Part shown: piece by piece, positions 50,326-59,474 of the stretch | How positions within the stretch are numbered: position 1 is the stretch's first letter | Layout of the letters: each line of letters starts with the position of its first letter | Assembly (NCBI GenBank): GCA_964455395.1 | Contig: CAYVWB010000001.1 | Coordinates: 62,001-126,000 of the forward strand | Length of the DNA stretch: 64,000 nt | Direction of reading: 5' to 3' | DNA from: CAYVWB01 sp964455395 | GTDB taxonomy: Bacteria > Desulfobacterota > Desulfovibrionia > Desulfovibrionales > Desulfovibrionaceae | Translations under genes and position numbers: made by a program | The notes under the pieces: model-generated | Database searches by the model: none | Told to the model about the DNA's origin: nothing | What the model saw: only the letters and a program-made list of their open reading frames with translations

Positions 50326-51159
50326 TTACCCGAAACGACCGGTGAGGTATTCTTCGGTGAGCTTGTGGCGCGGTTTGGTGAAGATCTTTTCGGTCATGCC
50401 CACTTCGATCATCTTGCCCAGGTGGAAGAAAGCGGTGCGGTCCGAGACGCGAGCCGCCTGCTGCAGGGAGTGGGTGACGATGACGATGGAGTAGATCTCC
50501 TTGAGCTCGCGGATGAGCTCTTCGATGATGCCGGTGGCGATGGGGTCCAGAGCGGAGCAGGGCTCGTCCATGAGCACCACCTCGGGGTTGACCGAGATGG
50601 CGCGCGCAATGCAGAGCCGCTGTTGCTGACCGCCGGAGAGGGAGGTGCCGGACATGTCCAGCCGGTCCTTGACTTCGTTCCAGAGGCCGACGCGGCGCAA
50701 GGAGGCCTCCACGGTTTCCTCCACCTCGTGCCGGGTGGCGGCTAGCCCGTGGATTTTCAAACCGTAGGCGATGTTGTCGTATATGGTTTTGGGAAACGGG
50801 TTGGGCTTCTGGAAGACCATGCCCACGCGGCGGCGCAGGTTCACCACGTCCAGCCGGGGGTCGTAGATGTCCTCTTCATCGAGGACGATCTTGCCGGTGA
50901 CGCGACAGATGTCGATGGTGTCGTTCATGCGGTTGAGGCACCGCAGGAAGGTGGACTTGCCGCACCCGGATGGGCCGATGAACGCGACGACTTCGTTCTT
51001 CGCCACGTCGATGTCGGTATCGTAGATGGCGTGGAAGTCTGCGTAGTAAACGTTGACGTTGCGGCAACGCATGATGGCGGGGCCGTCGACGATGGCGGCT
51101 TCGAGCGCCTTGGGATCGTAGACGTCGGTGGCGGCGACGGTGGTGTCGGCTTGTGCCAT
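50326..51159 (-). CDS. pstB: Phosphate ABC transporter ATPase PstB
   Basis: 277 residues with Walker A GPSGCGKST at 62-70, LSGGQQQR signature, Walker B VVLMDEPCSALDP, and the PstB-specific FQKPNPFP and IVIVTHSLQQA. ATP hydrolysis drives phosphate import through PstA/PstC. A 25-residue N-terminal extension precedes the usual start. In this locus pstB is the last gene and is separated from pstS by 161 bases with a stable hairpin. No phoU follows; the next gene is the CDF exporter on the same strand. Confidence 0.96.
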   Translation of the reverse strand: MAQADTTVAATDVYDPKALEAAIVDGPAIMRCRNVNVYYADFHAIYDTDIDVAKNEVVAFIGPSGCGKSTFLRCLNRMNDTIDICRVTGKIVLDEEDIYDPRLDVVNLRRRVGMVFQKPNPFPKTIYDNIAYGLKIHGLAATRHEVEETVEASLRRVGLWNEVKDRLDMSGTSLSGGQQQRLCIARAISVNPEVVLMDEPCSALDPIATGIIEELIRELKEIYSIVIVTHSLQQAARVSDRTAFFHLGKMIEVGMTEKIFTKPRHKLTEEYLTGRFG

Positions 51160-51272
51160 GGCGGTTCGTCCTGCTGGTTGGCCGCGGGGCGGCGTGAATG
51201 CTTGAGTACGTGAGCGCTGGAGCGTCTGAATCCGTTGAGCAATCTGTGTCGGTGCTGTGGCGTGGTTATTGT

Positions 51273-51303
51273 GCGCCGGGCCGACGCGGAGTCGACCCGG
51301 CGC
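51273..51303 (-). other. Stable hairpin between pstS and pstB
   Basis: GCGCCGGG (51273-51280) pairs with CCCGGCGC (51296-51303), and inside it CGAC pairs with GTCG, giving about 12 base pairs with one mismatch and a five-base loop. There is no T run, so it more likely protects the 3' end of the pstS mRNA or partly terminates, a known way to raise periplasmic binding protein over the ATPase. Confidence 0.6.
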
Positions 51304-51320
51304 GAAACGGCGGAGACGAT

Positions 51321-52370
51321 TTAGAAGTCGTCCATGGTCAGCGCAGGACCGAGGTCCTTGGCGACTTTGGCGAACTTCTCACGCTCGGCGTCGGGCATGG
51401 GGATCATGCCTTTCTCGGCGAGGTAGCCGTCCGGACCCCAGGCTTGGGGGGAGGTCCACTCTTCCAGGTAGGCCTCGATACCGGGGATGGTGCCGATGTG
51501 GGCCTTCTTCACGTAGAAGTAGAGGGGACGGGACACGGGGTAGGAACCGTCGGCGATGTTGTCGAAGGTGGGAGCGACGCCGTTGATGATGGTGCCGTGC
51601 ACCTTGTCCATGTTCTGGTCGAGGAAGGAGAAGCCGAAGATGCCCAGGGCATGGGGGTTGGCTTGCAGCTTCTGCACGATCAGGTTGTCGTTTTCGCCGG
51701 CGTCGATGAAGTGGCCGTCTTCACGGAAGGTGTGGGAGACGGTCTTGAAGTCATTCTTGTCCATCTTTTCGATGAACTCATACTTTTCGGCGCCGTATTC
51801 CATGACGAGCTCGTTGAAGGCGTCACGGGTGCCGGAGGTCGGCGGAGGACCGAGGACTTCGATCTTCTTGTTGGGCAGGGAAGGATCGATGTCGCTCCAC
51901 ATCGTGTAGGGGTTGTCCACCAGGGTCTCGGAGCCGTCCGGGTTGGGCACTTGCTTGGCCAGGGCCAGGAACAGCTGCTCGCGGGGGAGCTCGTAGGTGG
52001 GGGCTTCGTTGGAGTTGGCGAGGACGATGCCGTCGTAGCCGACTTTCATTTCGAGGACTTCAGCCACTCCGTTTTCCTTGCACATCTCCACTTCGGTCTT
52101 CTTGATGCGGCGGGAAGCGTTGGTGATGTCGGGGTGTTGCACGCCAACGCCGGCGCAGAAGAGCTTGATGCCGCCGCCGGAACCGGTGGACTCGATCTTC
52201 GGAGTGGGGAAGTCGGTCTTCCGGCCGAAGTTTTCCGCCACCACGGTGGCGAAGGGGTACACCGTGGAGGAGCCCACGATGGAGATGGTGTCCCGGCCTT
52301 GGGCGTTCGCCACGCCGGCGAAGCTCAGGGCCACCGCGAATACCGCGAGGATGGCAACGATTTTACGCAT
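51321..52370 (-). CDS. pstS: Phosphate-binding protein PstS
   Basis: ATG 52370, preceded by GGAGGAAAG, gives 349 residues. A signal peptide ends AGVANAQ. The phosphate pocket is visible in SIVGSSTVYPFATVV, ESTGSGGGIKLFC and PPTSGTRDAFNEL, the three loops that ligate phosphate in PstS. It captures phosphate in the periplasm. Its location between pstA and pstB is unusual; most operons put pstS first. A 96-base gap with a hairpin (GCGCGCA/TGCGCGC at 52404-52420) separates it from pstA, so it may also have its own promoter. Confidence 0.95.
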   Translation of the reverse strand: MRKIVAILAVFAVALSFAGVANAQGRDTISIVGSSTVYPFATVVAENFGRKTDFPTPKIESTGSGGGIKLFCAGVGVQHPDITNASRRIKKTEVEMCKENGVAEVLEMKVGYDGIVLANSNEAPTYELPREQLFLALAKQVPNPDGSETLVDNPYTMWSDIDPSLPNKKIEVLGPPPTSGTRDAFNELVMEYGAEKYEFIEKMDKNDFKTVSHTFREDGHFIDAGENDNLIVQKLQANPHALGIFGFSFLDQNMDKVHGTIINGVAPTFDNIADGSYPVSRPLYFYVKKAHIGTIPGIEAYLEEWTSPQAWGPDGYLAEKGMIPMPDAEREKFAKVAKDLGPALTMDDF

Positions 52371-52466
52371 TCTTTCCTCCAACTCAATTGGTTGTATTCG
52401 GGAGCGCGCAACATGCGCGCATACCACACGGGTTCAGGCTTCTCGCTGCGGAGCGTTCCGTTTCGC

Positions 52467-53744
52467 CTACCACTTGCGTTCAAACTTCTTGCGCAGGAAG
52501 ATGGCGAGGGCGTTCATCATGATGAGGAACGTCAGCAGCACCATGATGGCTGCGGAGGTCCGCTCCAGGAACGCGCGCTCCGGGCTGTCCGACCAGAGGT
52601 AGATCTGCACGGGCAGCACGGTGGCTGCGTCGGTGAAGCCTTGGGGAATGTCGACGATGAACGCCACCATGCCGATCATCAGCAAGGGTGCTGTTTCGCC
52701 GAGCGCTTGGGCCATGCCGATGATGGTGCCGGTAAGGATGCCGGGCAGCGCCAGGGGCAGCACGTGGTTCGTCACGGTCTGCATCTTGGAGGAGCCCACG
52801 CCGAGCGCAGCTTCCCGGATGGATGGCGGCACGGCTTTGATGGCGGATCGACTGGCGATGATGATTGTCGGTAATGTCATCAAGGTTAGCACCAGCCCGC
52901 CCACCAGAGGCGCGGAGCGTGGCAGCTCGAAGAAGTTGAGGAACACGGCGAGGCCCAGCAGACCGAACACGATGGACGGCACCGCCGCGAGGTTGTTGAT
53001 GTTCACTTCGATGAGGTCCGTCCACTTGTTGGTGGGCGCGAACTCTTCCAGGTACACTGCGGAAGCCACGCCGATGGGGAAGGAGAGCGCCAGCGTCACC
53101 AGCAGGGTGTAGAAGGAGCCCATCACCGCGCCCCAGATGCCGGCGAGTTCCGGTTCACGGGAGTCGCCGTTGGAGAAGAGCGTCGAGTTGAAGCGCATCT
53201 CCACCAAGTCTCGTTCCTGCAGCGTGTTGATCATCGCCACCTGGTTTTCGTTCAACCGGCGCTGGTGTTCGGGGCCGGTCATGTCCAGGTTGCCTTTGAT
53301 GAACTGGTCCACGTCGTCGTCCGCGTGCACCCACACTGTCACAGTTTGCCCGATGAGGTCCGGTTGCGCAAGCACCATGTTGCGGACCTGGAAGGACGCG
53401 CCGCTGGAGATGAGGCCGTAGAGCTCTCGTTTCCCGGAACGCCCCGTCACATCGGGGAACATGTCGCGCAGCGTCTGCTTCACCAGCCCGTCGAAGTTGC
53501 CTTTGCCGGGTTCGTCCGCAGGCACGGAGGCCGGGTCGATGTAGACTTCCAGTTTGACGTAGGTCTCCCGGAAGGCCGAGTACCCGTTGGAGACGATGCT
53601 GGTGAGCAGCGTCGCCAGGAGCAGCAGGCTCAGGGCGATGGCGCCAATCCCGTAGGCCTTGAAGCGGAACTCGGAGGCGTGCCGTTTGCGCAGGCTGCGC
53701 TTGAACTCTTCCGGCGTCAGGATTGCATCGAGATCATTATTCAT
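52467..53744 (-). CDS. pstA: Phosphate ABC transporter permease PstA
   Basis: 425 residues, longer than E. coli PstA (296) because of a large insert after the first membrane helix (about residues 55-200), a form common in alphaproteobacteria and vibrios. The core has six helices and the EAA loop REAALGVGSSKMQTVTNHVLPLALPGILTG. The extracytoplasmic insert contains GLVKQTLRDMFPDVTGRSG and ELYGLISSGA. It overlaps the pstC stop by eight bases, so the two permeases are translated together. Confidence 0.93.
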   Translation of the reverse strand: MNNDLDAILTPEEFKRSLRKRHASEFRFKAYGIGAIALSLLLLATLLTSIVSNGYSAFRETYVKLEVYIDPASVPADEPGKGNFDGLVKQTLRDMFPDVTGRSGKRELYGLISSGASFQVRNMVLAQPDLIGQTVTVWVHADDDVDQFIKGNLDMTGPEHQRRLNENQVAMINTLQERDLVEMRFNSTLFSNGDSREPELAGIWGAVMGSFYTLLVTLALSFPIGVASAVYLEEFAPTNKWTDLIEVNINNLAAVPSIVFGLLGLAVFLNFFELPRSAPLVGGLVLTLMTLPTIIIASRSAIKAVPPSIREAALGVGSSKMQTVTNHVLPLALPGILTGTIIGMAQALGETAPLLMIGMVAFIVDIPQGFTDAATVLPVQIYLWSDSPERAFLERTSAAIMVLLTFLIMMNALAIFLRKKFERKW

Positions 53745-55128
53745 ATTGCTCTCTGTACTTGCGCACGACGACGAGCGCTATGATGTTGAGGACCAGGGTG
53801 ATAATGAAGAGCACCAGGCCCAGGGCGAACGCAGCGAGCGTCTTGGGGCTGTCGAATTCCTGGTCGCCGACGAGCAGTGTGACGATCTGCACCGTCACGG
53901 TGGTCACGGCGGCGAAGGGGTTGGCGGTGAGGTTGGCGGCGAGGCCGGCGGCCATCACCACGATCATCGTCTCGCCGATAGCGCGCGAAACAGCCAGCAG
54001 GATGCCGCCCACGATACCCGGCAGCGCCGCTGGCAGAACGACTTTGGTGATGGTTTCGGATTTGGTCGCGCCCAAGCCGAAGGAGCCTTCCCGCAAGGAT
54101 TGCGGCACGGCGTTGATGGCGTCGTCAGACAGCGAAGAAACGAAGGGGATGATCATGATCCCCATGACGCCGCCGGCGGCGATGGCGCTTTCCGACGCGA
54201 TGTCCAGCCCCAGGGAGTCGCCCAGGCTGCGGAACAACGGCGCCACGACCAATGCGGCGAAGAAGCCGTACACCACGGTGGGCACGCCGGCGAGGATTTC
54301 CATCACGGGCTTGACCACAGAGCGCACTTTGGAACTTGCGTATTCGGACATGTAGATGGCGCTCATCAGGCCCACCGGCACCGCCACGAACATGGCGATG
54401 GCCGAGATGAGCATGGTGCCTGCGAACACGGGGATGGCGCCGAAGGCCCCGGAAGCGCCCACCTGATCCGCTCGGATGGCCATCTGCGGACTCCAGTCCA
54501 GACCGAACAGGAATTCCGTGATGGGCACCATGTTGAAGAAGCGGATGGCTTCGAACAGCACGGAGAGCACGATGCCGATGGTGGTGAAGATGGCGATGGT
54601 GGAGCAAGAGATGAGCGCAAGCTTCAGCACATGCTCCACATCGTTGCGCGCGCGGTACTCCGGTTTGATCTTGCGCAGTCCGAAGAATGCGCCCAACGCC
54701 GCGAGGAACAGGGAGGCCGCCAGAAGCGCCAGATGCCCCAGGCGCTTCAGCTCCACATAATGCTCGGCAGCCTTCTGGATGACAGGGTCACCTTCCCGCA
54801 TCGTCACGTTGCCTTCCACCAAGTTGCGGATGTCGTTGACGATGAGGTTCAACCGCTCGGGCGGGAGTTCCTGCATCTCCTGCGGCAACTCGGAGATGAT
54901 GACCTGCGTGATGACCGTGCCTTCCAGGATAGCGTAGGCGAAAAAGAGGAAGAACGCCGGCAGGAAGCACCACAGCGCAAGCAAACTGCCGTAGTACGAA
55001 GGCCGCGAATGCAGCAGATTCGCCTTCGAGATGCCGCCAACGGTGTTCAGCGAACGCTTGCGGCCATAGAAATAGCCCAAAACGGAAAGAATGATCAGTA
55101 AGATGAAAATGTTCGTGAACGTAACCAT
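53737..55128 (-). CDS. pstC: Phosphate ABC transporter permease PstC
   Basis: 463 residues, the long PstC form. The first 150 residues include a membrane helix, a SYYGSLLALWCFLPAFFLFF segment and an extracytoplasmic stretch. The permease core contains EYASSKVRSVVKPVMEILAGVPTVVYGFFA and the EAA loop REGSFGLGATKSETITKVVLPAALPG. Pairs with PstA in the membrane pore. First gene of the pstC-pstA-pstS-pstB unit; its promoter should lie in 55129-55547. No phoB or phoR is in the window. Confidence 0.94.
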   Translation of the reverse strand: MVTFTNIFILLIILSVLGYFYGRKRSLNTVGGISKANLLHSRPSYYGSLLALWCFLPAFFLFFAYAILEGTVITQVIISELPQEMQELPPERLNLIVNDIRNLVEGNVTMREGDPVIQKAAEHYVELKRLGHLALLAASLFLAALGAFFGLRKIKPEYRARNDVEHVLKLALISCSTIAIFTTIGIVLSVLFEAIRFFNMVPITEFLFGLDWSPQMAIRADQVGASGAFGAIPVFAGTMLISAIAMFVAVPVGLMSAIYMSEYASSKVRSVVKPVMEILAGVPTVVYGFFAALVVAPLFRSLGDSLGLDIASESAIAAGGVMGIMIIPFVSSLSDDAINAVPQSLREGSFGLGATKSETITKVVLPAALPGIVGGILLAVSRAIGETMIVVMAAGLAANLTANPFAAVTTVTVQIVTLLVGDQEFDSPKTLAAFALGLVLFIITLVLNIIALVVVRKYREQYE

Positions 55129-55411
55129 GTCGTGCTCGATTGGCTTTGTGATGTTGCGACGCTCAAGCGCTCGCGCGCACTTGGAGCGCGTTGATGCGAG
55201 CGACTGGGCGCCGCCGTGTCGACCGGCTTCTCATCCCACACGAATACATGAGCAATGTGACGGCTTGGCGTCGGATTATTCGCAGACGAGTGGCGTCGTC
55301 CCGACCCGCTGCGCATGAGCGACGCCGTCGAGCCACAGTGCCTGACGCGCCACAGGGAGCGGTTCTCCCTCCCAACGCAAGCAGCAACAATACAGCACCC
55401 CTGCGCATGGG

Positions 55412-55440
55412 TTGTTACAAATCTGTTACGATTCTGTAGC
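55412..55440 (+). promoter_or_regulatory. PhoB-box-like triple direct repeat
   Basis: TTGTTAC at 55412, CTGTTAC at 55423 and CTGTAGC at 55434 are spaced exactly 11 bases apart, the 7-plus-4 layout of PhoB boxes (consensus CTGTCAT). It lies in the divergent region between pstC and the BI-1 gene, oriented with the latter. Match to consensus is partial (4-5 of 7 each). Confidence 0.45.
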
Positions 55441-55478
55441 GATCCAGGCGCAGCGCGCCCTCAGGGCCTCCTCACGGC

Positions 55479-55507
55479 TTGCCAACCCACGTGTGGAGTG
55501 CTATTTA
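55479..55507 (+). promoter_or_regulatory. Possible promoter of the BI-1 gene
   Basis: TTGCCA at 55479-55484 and TATTTA at 55502-55507 are 17 bases apart, 40 bases before ATG 55548. The -35 is good (five of six), the -10 only fair. Confidence 0.4.
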
Positions 55508-55547
55508 ACACCATACACCAGCAACCATCCTTCGGAGGATTCTTTCC

Positions 55548-56267
55548 ATGGCGTACAACCCATCCACCACCGCCAGATCCGGCGCGCGCACGGAAGTCGT
55601 CAACGCGTTCATGCGCACCGTCTATCTCTGGATGTCACTCGGTCTTGCGCTGACTGCCGGCGTCGCCTGGGTCACGGCCAACACTCCAGCCATCCAGCAG
55701 CTGTTCTTCCGACCCGACGGCGGTGTCTCCATGCTCTTCTGGGGCTGCGTCATCGCGGAGCTCGGGCTCGTCGTGGCCATTTCCGCAGCCATCAACAAGC
55801 TCTCCGGCGCGGCGGCCACAGGCCTTTTCATGTTGTACAGCGGGTTGAACGGGCTCACCATTTCCTTCATCTTCATCGCGTACACCCAAGCGTCCATCGT
55901 CTCCGCGTTCCTCACATGCGCGGGCATGTTCGGCGCCATGAGCATCTACGGCCTCACCACCAAGAAGGACCTCACCAGCTGGGGCAGCTTCCTGTTCATG
56001 GGGCTCATCGGCATCATCATCGCGTCGGTCATCAACATATTCATCGGCAGCGAGACGATGCATTTCGTCATCAGCTTCATCGGCGTCATCGTCTTCACAG
56101 GTCTTACAGCCTACGATACCCAGCAGCTGAAGACCATGGGCGAGACTGCGCCTGCAGACGACGCTACAGCCGTGCGCCGCGGCGCCATCCTGGGGGCTTT
56201 GCGGCTCTATCTGGATTTCATCAACCTCTTCCTCATGCTGCTGCGTTTGATGGGCAACCGCAACTGA
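55548..56267 (+). CDS. Bax inhibitor-1/YccA family membrane protein
   Basis: 239 residues and seven membrane helices, the layout of the BI-1/YccA (TMBIM) family, which includes pH-sensitive Ca2+ leak channels and, in E. coli YccA, a modulator of FtsH. Typical segments are FMRTVYLWMSLGLALTAGVAW, LFMLYSGLNGLTISFIFIAY, AMSIYGLTTKKDLTSWGSFLF and GLTAYDTQQLKTMGE. The Asp of AYDTQ near the last helices is conserved. GGAGG precedes ATG 55548. A PhoB-like site lies upstream, and a strong terminator follows. Confidence 0.93.
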   Translation: MAYNPSTTARSGARTEVVNAFMRTVYLWMSLGLALTAGVAWVTANTPAIQQLFFRPDGGVSMLFWGCVIAELGLVVAISAAINKLSGAAATGLFMLYSGLNGLTISFIFIAYTQASIVSAFLTCAGMFGAMSIYGLTTKKDLTSWGSFLFMGLIGIIIASVINIFIGSETMHFVISFIGVIVFTGLTAYDTQQLKTMGETAPADDATAVRRGAILGALRLYLDFINLFLMLLRLMGNRN

Positions 56268-56296
56268 CGCAGCGATTCGACACGCCTATCCATGAC

Positions 56297-56321
56297 AAGG
56301 GGCCTGCGGGCCCCTTTTTTT
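56297..56321 (+). terminator. Rho-independent terminator after the BI-1 gene
   Basis: AAGGGGCC at 56297-56304 pairs perfectly with GGCCCCTT at 56309-56316 around a four-base TGCG loop, followed by seven T. It ends 29 bases after the BI-1 stop. Confidence 0.92.
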
Positions 56322-56391
56322 CGGCATAATTCCGTCATATTTCCTCGCAAAGACGTGTTTTATCTTTTCATGCGGGCATTTTTCGCGCATC

Positions 56392-59271
56392 ATGCGCACC
56401 ATGGCTCGCAAGAAACGCTCCAAACGCAAATCGTCCACAAGTACCTTGGGCGTAGACGCCAAGCGCGTCCTTCGGTTGTTGCAAGAGGCGGGCAAGCCTC
56501 TCTCCACGCAGGAAATCCTGAAGTCCCTCCAGGCCAGCCAGAAGGAGGGCCACCGGCTCAAGACCGTGCTGGCCGAGCTGGTGGAGGATGGCAAGCTCTA
56601 CAAGCTCAAGCGCGGCGCCTATGGTTTGGCGCAGCAGCTCAACATCAAGACCGGGGAGCTGGAAGTTCAGCGCTCCGGCGTGGGCTTTGTCATTCTGGAT
56701 GAGGAAGACACTGCGGACATCTTCATTCCTCCCGGGGACATGGGCGACGCTTGGCACCGCGACCGCGTCACCGTGGCTGTGCTGCCCGGCGGCAAAGGTC
56801 GCCGCCGCGAAGGCCGCATCACTTCGGTGCTGGAGCGGGGCTACAAGGTCCTCCCCGTGCGCGCTGGCCGACGCTTGGGCGAATATTTCCTCATGGAGCC
56901 CACGGAGCCCAGGCTGACGCCGCGCTTTTTGCTGCCGGCGGATTCCTTGGACGAAGCCCCCGAGCTCGGCGAAATCCTCATGGTCTCTCCAGGCGAACCC
57001 TTGGACAAGGGGCTCTGGGAATGCGCGCTGGTCTCCCGCCTCGGCCAGGAGGAGGACCCCGCCGTCCAGGAGACCCTCGTCAAGGAAAACCACGCCATCC
57101 CCCGCGATTTTCCCCAATCCGTCCTCGCTGAAGCCGCCGGGTTCCCGGAAAATCCCGCCCCCGAGGACCTGGAAGACCGCAAGGACCTCCGCGAAACACC
57201 CTTCGTCACCATCGACGGCGCTAAAGCCAAGGACTTCGACGACGCTGTCCATGTGGTGAAGGAAGGCGCCGGTTGGCGGCTGTGGGTGGCCATCGCGGAC
57301 GTGAGCCATTACGTGAAAGCCGGCTCCGAGCTGGACAAGGAAGCCAGGGTCCGCGGCAATTCCTATTATTTCCCCCAGTCCGTGGAGCCCATGTTCCCGG
57401 AAGCGCTCTCCAACGGGCTCTGCAGCCTCAATCCGGACGTGGAGCGGCTCGTCATGGTGGCGGAAGTCCCCTTCTACGCGGATGGCCAGCCCGGCGCTGC
57501 GGAAGTCTACGCCGCTGTCATCAAGAGCCACGCCAGGCTCACATACGCGCAGGTCAAGCGCGTGCTGCTCGACAAGGATGACGCCGAACGCGCTGCAGTG
57601 GAGCCCGTGCTGCCCATGCTGGAGGAAGCCGAACGGCTGGCCCGCGTGCTGCGAAAAGTGCGCTCCAAGCGCGGCAGTTTGGACTTCGATCTGCCAGAAC
57701 CGGAAATCCTCTTCAATATCTATGGCGAAACCGTGGAGATACGGCCCAAGACGCGACACTTCGGGCATATGATGATCGAGGAATTCATGATCGCGGCCAA
57801 CGAAGCCGTGGCGCGCATTCTGGAGGCGGACGCCAAGCCATGCCTCTATCGCGTCCACCCGGAGCCCGATCCCGACAAGCTCGCCGGACTCCTGGACCTG
57901 CTCGCCGTGACAGACCTTGCGCCCCAACTGCCCCGACCCTCCAAAGGCCAGGAAGGCCTCGCGCCCACCCAGCTGCAGGAGCTCCTCGCCGCCGCCGAAG
58001 GCACGGACATGGAATTCCTGGTGAACAGGATGACCCTGCGCACCATGATGCAGGCCAAGTACTCCCCGGAAAACACCGGGCACTACGGCCTCGCCTCGGA
58101 GTGCTACTGCCACTTCACCTCACCCATCCGGCGGTATGCAGACCTCACGGTGCACCGTTCCCTCAAGAACTTCATCGCCCGGCAGGAGGTGGAGCGGCTG
58201 CCCTCCGTGCAAGGCCTCAAGAGCCTCGCGGACGACCTCTCCACCACGGAACGCACCGCCATGGACGCCGAGCGCGAGATCCTCAAGCGCATCACCATCC
58301 TCTTCCTGCGCGACAAAGTGGGCGAGTCCTTCACAGGCGTGGTGAATTCCATCGCGGACTTCGGCTTCTGGGTGGAGCTCGAGGAAGTCATGGCCGAGGG
58401 CTTGGTGCGGCTCTCCACCATGACGGACGACTACTACACCTTCCTCCCGGAGCGGCAGGAGCTTTTGGGAACGCGCACGGGGCGGAGGCTGAAACTCGGC
58501 CAGCGCGTCCGGGTGCAGCTGGTGAACGTGACTCTGGCGCGTCTGGAAGTGAACCTGGACCTCCTCGCTGTGGAGCGGCCCGTCATCGCCGCCGACGACG
58601 AGGCGCACGACGAAGCCGGGGCGCCCGGCGCGGACGCTGCAGGCGAATCGGTCGAGACCCACTTCCAGCCTGTCGCGACGCAGGAGCAAGCCTCGCGCAA
58701 GCGCCGTTCACGGGGGAGCCGGGGATCTCGCGGAGGACGGAAAAAGCAACGCCCCGCCGAAACCTCTCCCGCCAATGGAGACGCCGACCAGGCTGCGCAT
58801 GCAGCGGAGCACGAGTCCACAGAACCTGCAGGCGCTGCAGAAACTCAAGCAGCTGGCGACGCCGAACCCAAGGCGCAGCCGAATCAGCGCGCCGCCAAGG
58901 GACGTGGGGCGAAGAAGGCCGCCGTCAAGAAATCCGGCAGGGCTCCGCGCGCGGCGCTCTCCTCGAAGCGCTCCATCTTCGGGCTCACCACGGCGCCGGG
59001 GGTGGCGTCATCGGAGAACGAGGCAGCGGACGATTCCCCCGCCGCCGAGAATTCCGCAGGGTCTCAGGATACTTCAGCAGACGCCACGCACGACGAAAAC
59101 GGCGCGACCGGAGAGAACTCCGGGCCGAAGAAGCGCCGTCGTCCACGGCGTCGACCACGGCGCAAGAAGAAGTCGGCAGACACGCCCGAGGCGTCCGTTC
59201 CACATGAGACGACGGAAGGCCCCGACGCCCCCGGCGGTGGCGGGGAGGGCGACGCAGCTCCCGAGGGGTGA
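56392..59271 (+). CDS. rnr: Ribonuclease R with a long C-terminal extension
   Basis: 959 residues. An N-terminal winged helix (DAKRVLRLLQEAGKPLSTQEIL) leads to cold-shock domains, then the RNB catalytic domain with TIDGAKAKDFDDAV near 274-287 (Mg-binding Asp cluster) and SPIRRYADLTVHRSL near 576. An S1 domain ends near residue 725. RNase R degrades structured RNA processively in the 3'-5' direction. The last about 230 residues are low-complexity, with Ala/Glu/Gly-rich stretches and basic clusters (KKRRRPRRRPRRKKK); E. coli RNase R has only a short basic tail. ATG 56392 and 56401 are both possible starts. Monocistronic, with the terminator of BI-1 upstream. Confidence 0.93.
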   Translation: MRTMARKKRSKRKSSTSTLGVDAKRVLRLLQEAGKPLSTQEILKSLQASQKEGHRLKTVLAELVEDGKLYKLKRGAYGLAQQLNIKTGELEVQRSGVGFVILDEEDTADIFIPPGDMGDAWHRDRVTVAVLPGGKGRRREGRITSVLERGYKVLPVRAGRRLGEYFLMEPTEPRLTPRFLLPADSLDEAPELGEILMVSPGEPLDKGLWECALVSRLGQEEDPAVQETLVKENHAIPRDFPQSVLAEAAGFPENPAPEDLEDRKDLRETPFVTIDGAKAKDFDDAVHVVKEGAGWRLWVAIADVSHYVKAGSELDKEARVRGNSYYFPQSVEPMFPEALSNGLCSLNPDVERLVMVAEVPFYADGQPGAAEVYAAVIKSHARLTYAQVKRVLLDKDDAERAAVEPVLPMLEEAERLARVLRKVRSKRGSLDFDLPEPEILFNIYGETVEIRPKTRHFGHMMIEEFMIAANEAVARILEADAKPCLYRVHPEPDPDKLAGLLDLLAVTDLAPQLPRPSKGQEGLAPTQLQELLAAAEGTDMEFLVNRMTLRTMMQAKYSPENTGHYGLASECYCHFTSPIRRYADLTVHRSLKNFIARQEVERLPSVQGLKSLADDLSTTERTAMDAEREILKRITILFLRDKVGESFTGVVNSIADFGFWVELEEVMAEGLVRLSTMTDDYYTFLPERQELLGTRTGRRLKLGQRVRVQLVNVTLARLEVNLDLLAVERPVIAADDEAHDEAGAPGADAAGESVETHFQPVATQEQASRKRRSRGSRGSRGGRKKQRPAETSPANGDADQAAHAAEHESTEPAGAAETQAAGDAEPKAQPNQRAAKGRGAKKAAVKKSGRAPRAALSSKRSIFGLTTAPGVASSENEAADDSPAAENSAGSQDTSADATHDENGATGENSGPKKRRRPRRRPRRKKKSADTPEASVPHETTEGPDAPGGGGEGDAAPEG

Positions 59272-59474
59272 CGCCGTCGCGAAATCGCTCTGACGGGAAC
59301 GCGCCGCCCTGCGCGGGCGCTCCCGCCCTCCCCGAGGCGTCCGTTCCGCGAAGGGGTCTTCGGCATACGTGCGGAAGACGCCGGCGCATGGCCCTTGGCA
59401 ACGTCGTTGGGATGCGGTAGGGGATTGCGTTTTTGCGACCAAACCCCGAACCCTCCTTGCAAGGCTCGTCTCCC

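Noticed and set aside
59356..59379. Hairpin GTCTTC...GAAGAC between rnr and the glycosyltransferase gene as a terminator
   Set aside because: No T run follows and it is over 80 bases from the rnr stop; could be chance.
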